This document shows, one piece after another, positions 52,699-52,967 of a stretch of DNA of 52,967 nt (position 1 is its first letter; each line of letters begins with the position of its first letter). The DNA comes from an uncultured Treponema sp. (GTDB taxonomy: Bacteria > Spirochaetota > Spirochaetia > Treponematales > Treponemataceae). The position numbers and the translations under genes are program-made. The stretch is taken from the NCBI GenBank assembly GCA_947167345.1, contig CAMVHR010000020.1, positions 1 through 52,967 of the forward strand. The letters are read 5' to 3'. The notes beneath the pieces were generated by a model. That model worked only from the letters and a program-made list of their open reading frames with translations, had not been told where the DNA came from and made no database searches.

Positions 52699-52724
52699 GG
52701 CATCTCCTTCTTTCAGGAGATGCC
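52699..52724 (-). terminator. Hairpin, terminator orientation minus
   Basis: GGCATCTCC and GGAGATGCC form a 9-bp stem. On the minus strand it is followed by ACTTTTTATG, so it would end transcription coming from the right. On the plus strand there is no T tract. It implies a minus-strand transcript in 52725-52967, where no convincing gene is seen; AAGGAGG (about 52779-52785) precedes an 8-codon ORF. Confidence 0.55.
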
Positions 52725-52967
52725 CACCAGCAGCGTAATCAGATTACTGTTACAGTGTCGCTCATAATAGTCTTTACCTCCTTGTGCTATTGAACTGTTG
52801 TACCTGTATAGTACTGTATTATTCAGGAGCAAAATGTAGTTTAAACTTGATTTTTCATTTTTTTGTACTTTCAAGAAGCAATAAAGTGCCATCATAAGCA
52901 GCACAACGTAAGTGATCTGCATCCGAAACTGACACAGTTATTAAAAGAATCCGGATAATGGAAGGCA

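Noticed and set aside
52713..52922. Minus-strand frame of 69 codons with a hydrophobic N-terminus
   Set aside because: No ribosome-binding site, the end lies inside the hairpin loop, and the rest of the sequence is low-complexity; kept only as a possibility.

Overview
The window looks like chromosomal DNA of an anaerobic spirochaete of the Treponema type. I infer this from gene content, not from a search: a def-fmt-PASTA block, an XPB/Rad25-type helicase beside its helicase-associated partner, a TPP-riboswitch thiBPQ transporter, a TrpXYZ-type ABC transporter, rubrerythrin, many lipoprotein signal peptides, and AT-rich spacers with TTGACA/TATAAT promoters. No rRNA, CRISPR array, phage block or intact insertion sequence is visible.

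Layout. 1-345 is non-coding repeat DNA: a CTGGCTA heptamer array, then three diverged repeats each carrying a 9-bp hairpin. 346-4763 looks accessory: a PD-(D/E)XK protein, a DUF1566-type lipoprotein, an outer-membrane beta-barrel candidate and an Rpn-type nuclease. 4843-5003 is a 23-bp tandem array in front of a carbohydrate ABC operon (5103-8256). Then come NhaC-type antiporter and LysR genes (minus), hisD-def-fmt-PASTA (plus), and rpiA and aroDE (minus). aroDE is divergent from a TrpXYZ-like transporter (17381-20642), which has an unrelated small gene with its own promoter and terminator inside it. An XPB helicase pair (20658-24538) is followed by a peroxide-defence operon (24632-26538: unusual thioredoxin-reductase-like flavoprotein, glutathione peroxidase, OhrR/MarR), MgtC, a degenerate Rossmann-like protein, a DAACS symporter, ApbE and aspS. 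32720-33367 is a gene-poor gap with more 22-23 bp arrays and a cryptic small transcription unit. An amidohydrolase and thiBPQ follow, then a diguanylate cyclase, an M48 peptidase, small membrane proteins, a CAT-anticodon tRNA and an HD-GYP protein. A glutamine-centred block (glmS, glnA, ANTAR regulator, asnB) is followed by an HD protein, a secreted beta-sandwich protein, a chemoreceptor and rubrerythrin.

How the genes work together. glmS, glnA, the ANTAR protein and asnB all make, use or sense glutamine, and asnB has an attenuator-like leader. The OhrR operon carries an operator-like palindrome next to its -10. aroDE and the aromatic-amino-acid-type importer share one overlapping -35 region. 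thiB is controlled by a riboswitch whose P1 helix contains the start codon itself. Nine genes have a -10 box 6-8 nt before the start codon and no ribosome-binding site, which suggests leaderless mRNAs. The best leads are the ferredoxin-type thioredoxin reductase candidate, the two-turn repeat arrays, the leaderless divergent promoters and the ANTAR/asnB leader.
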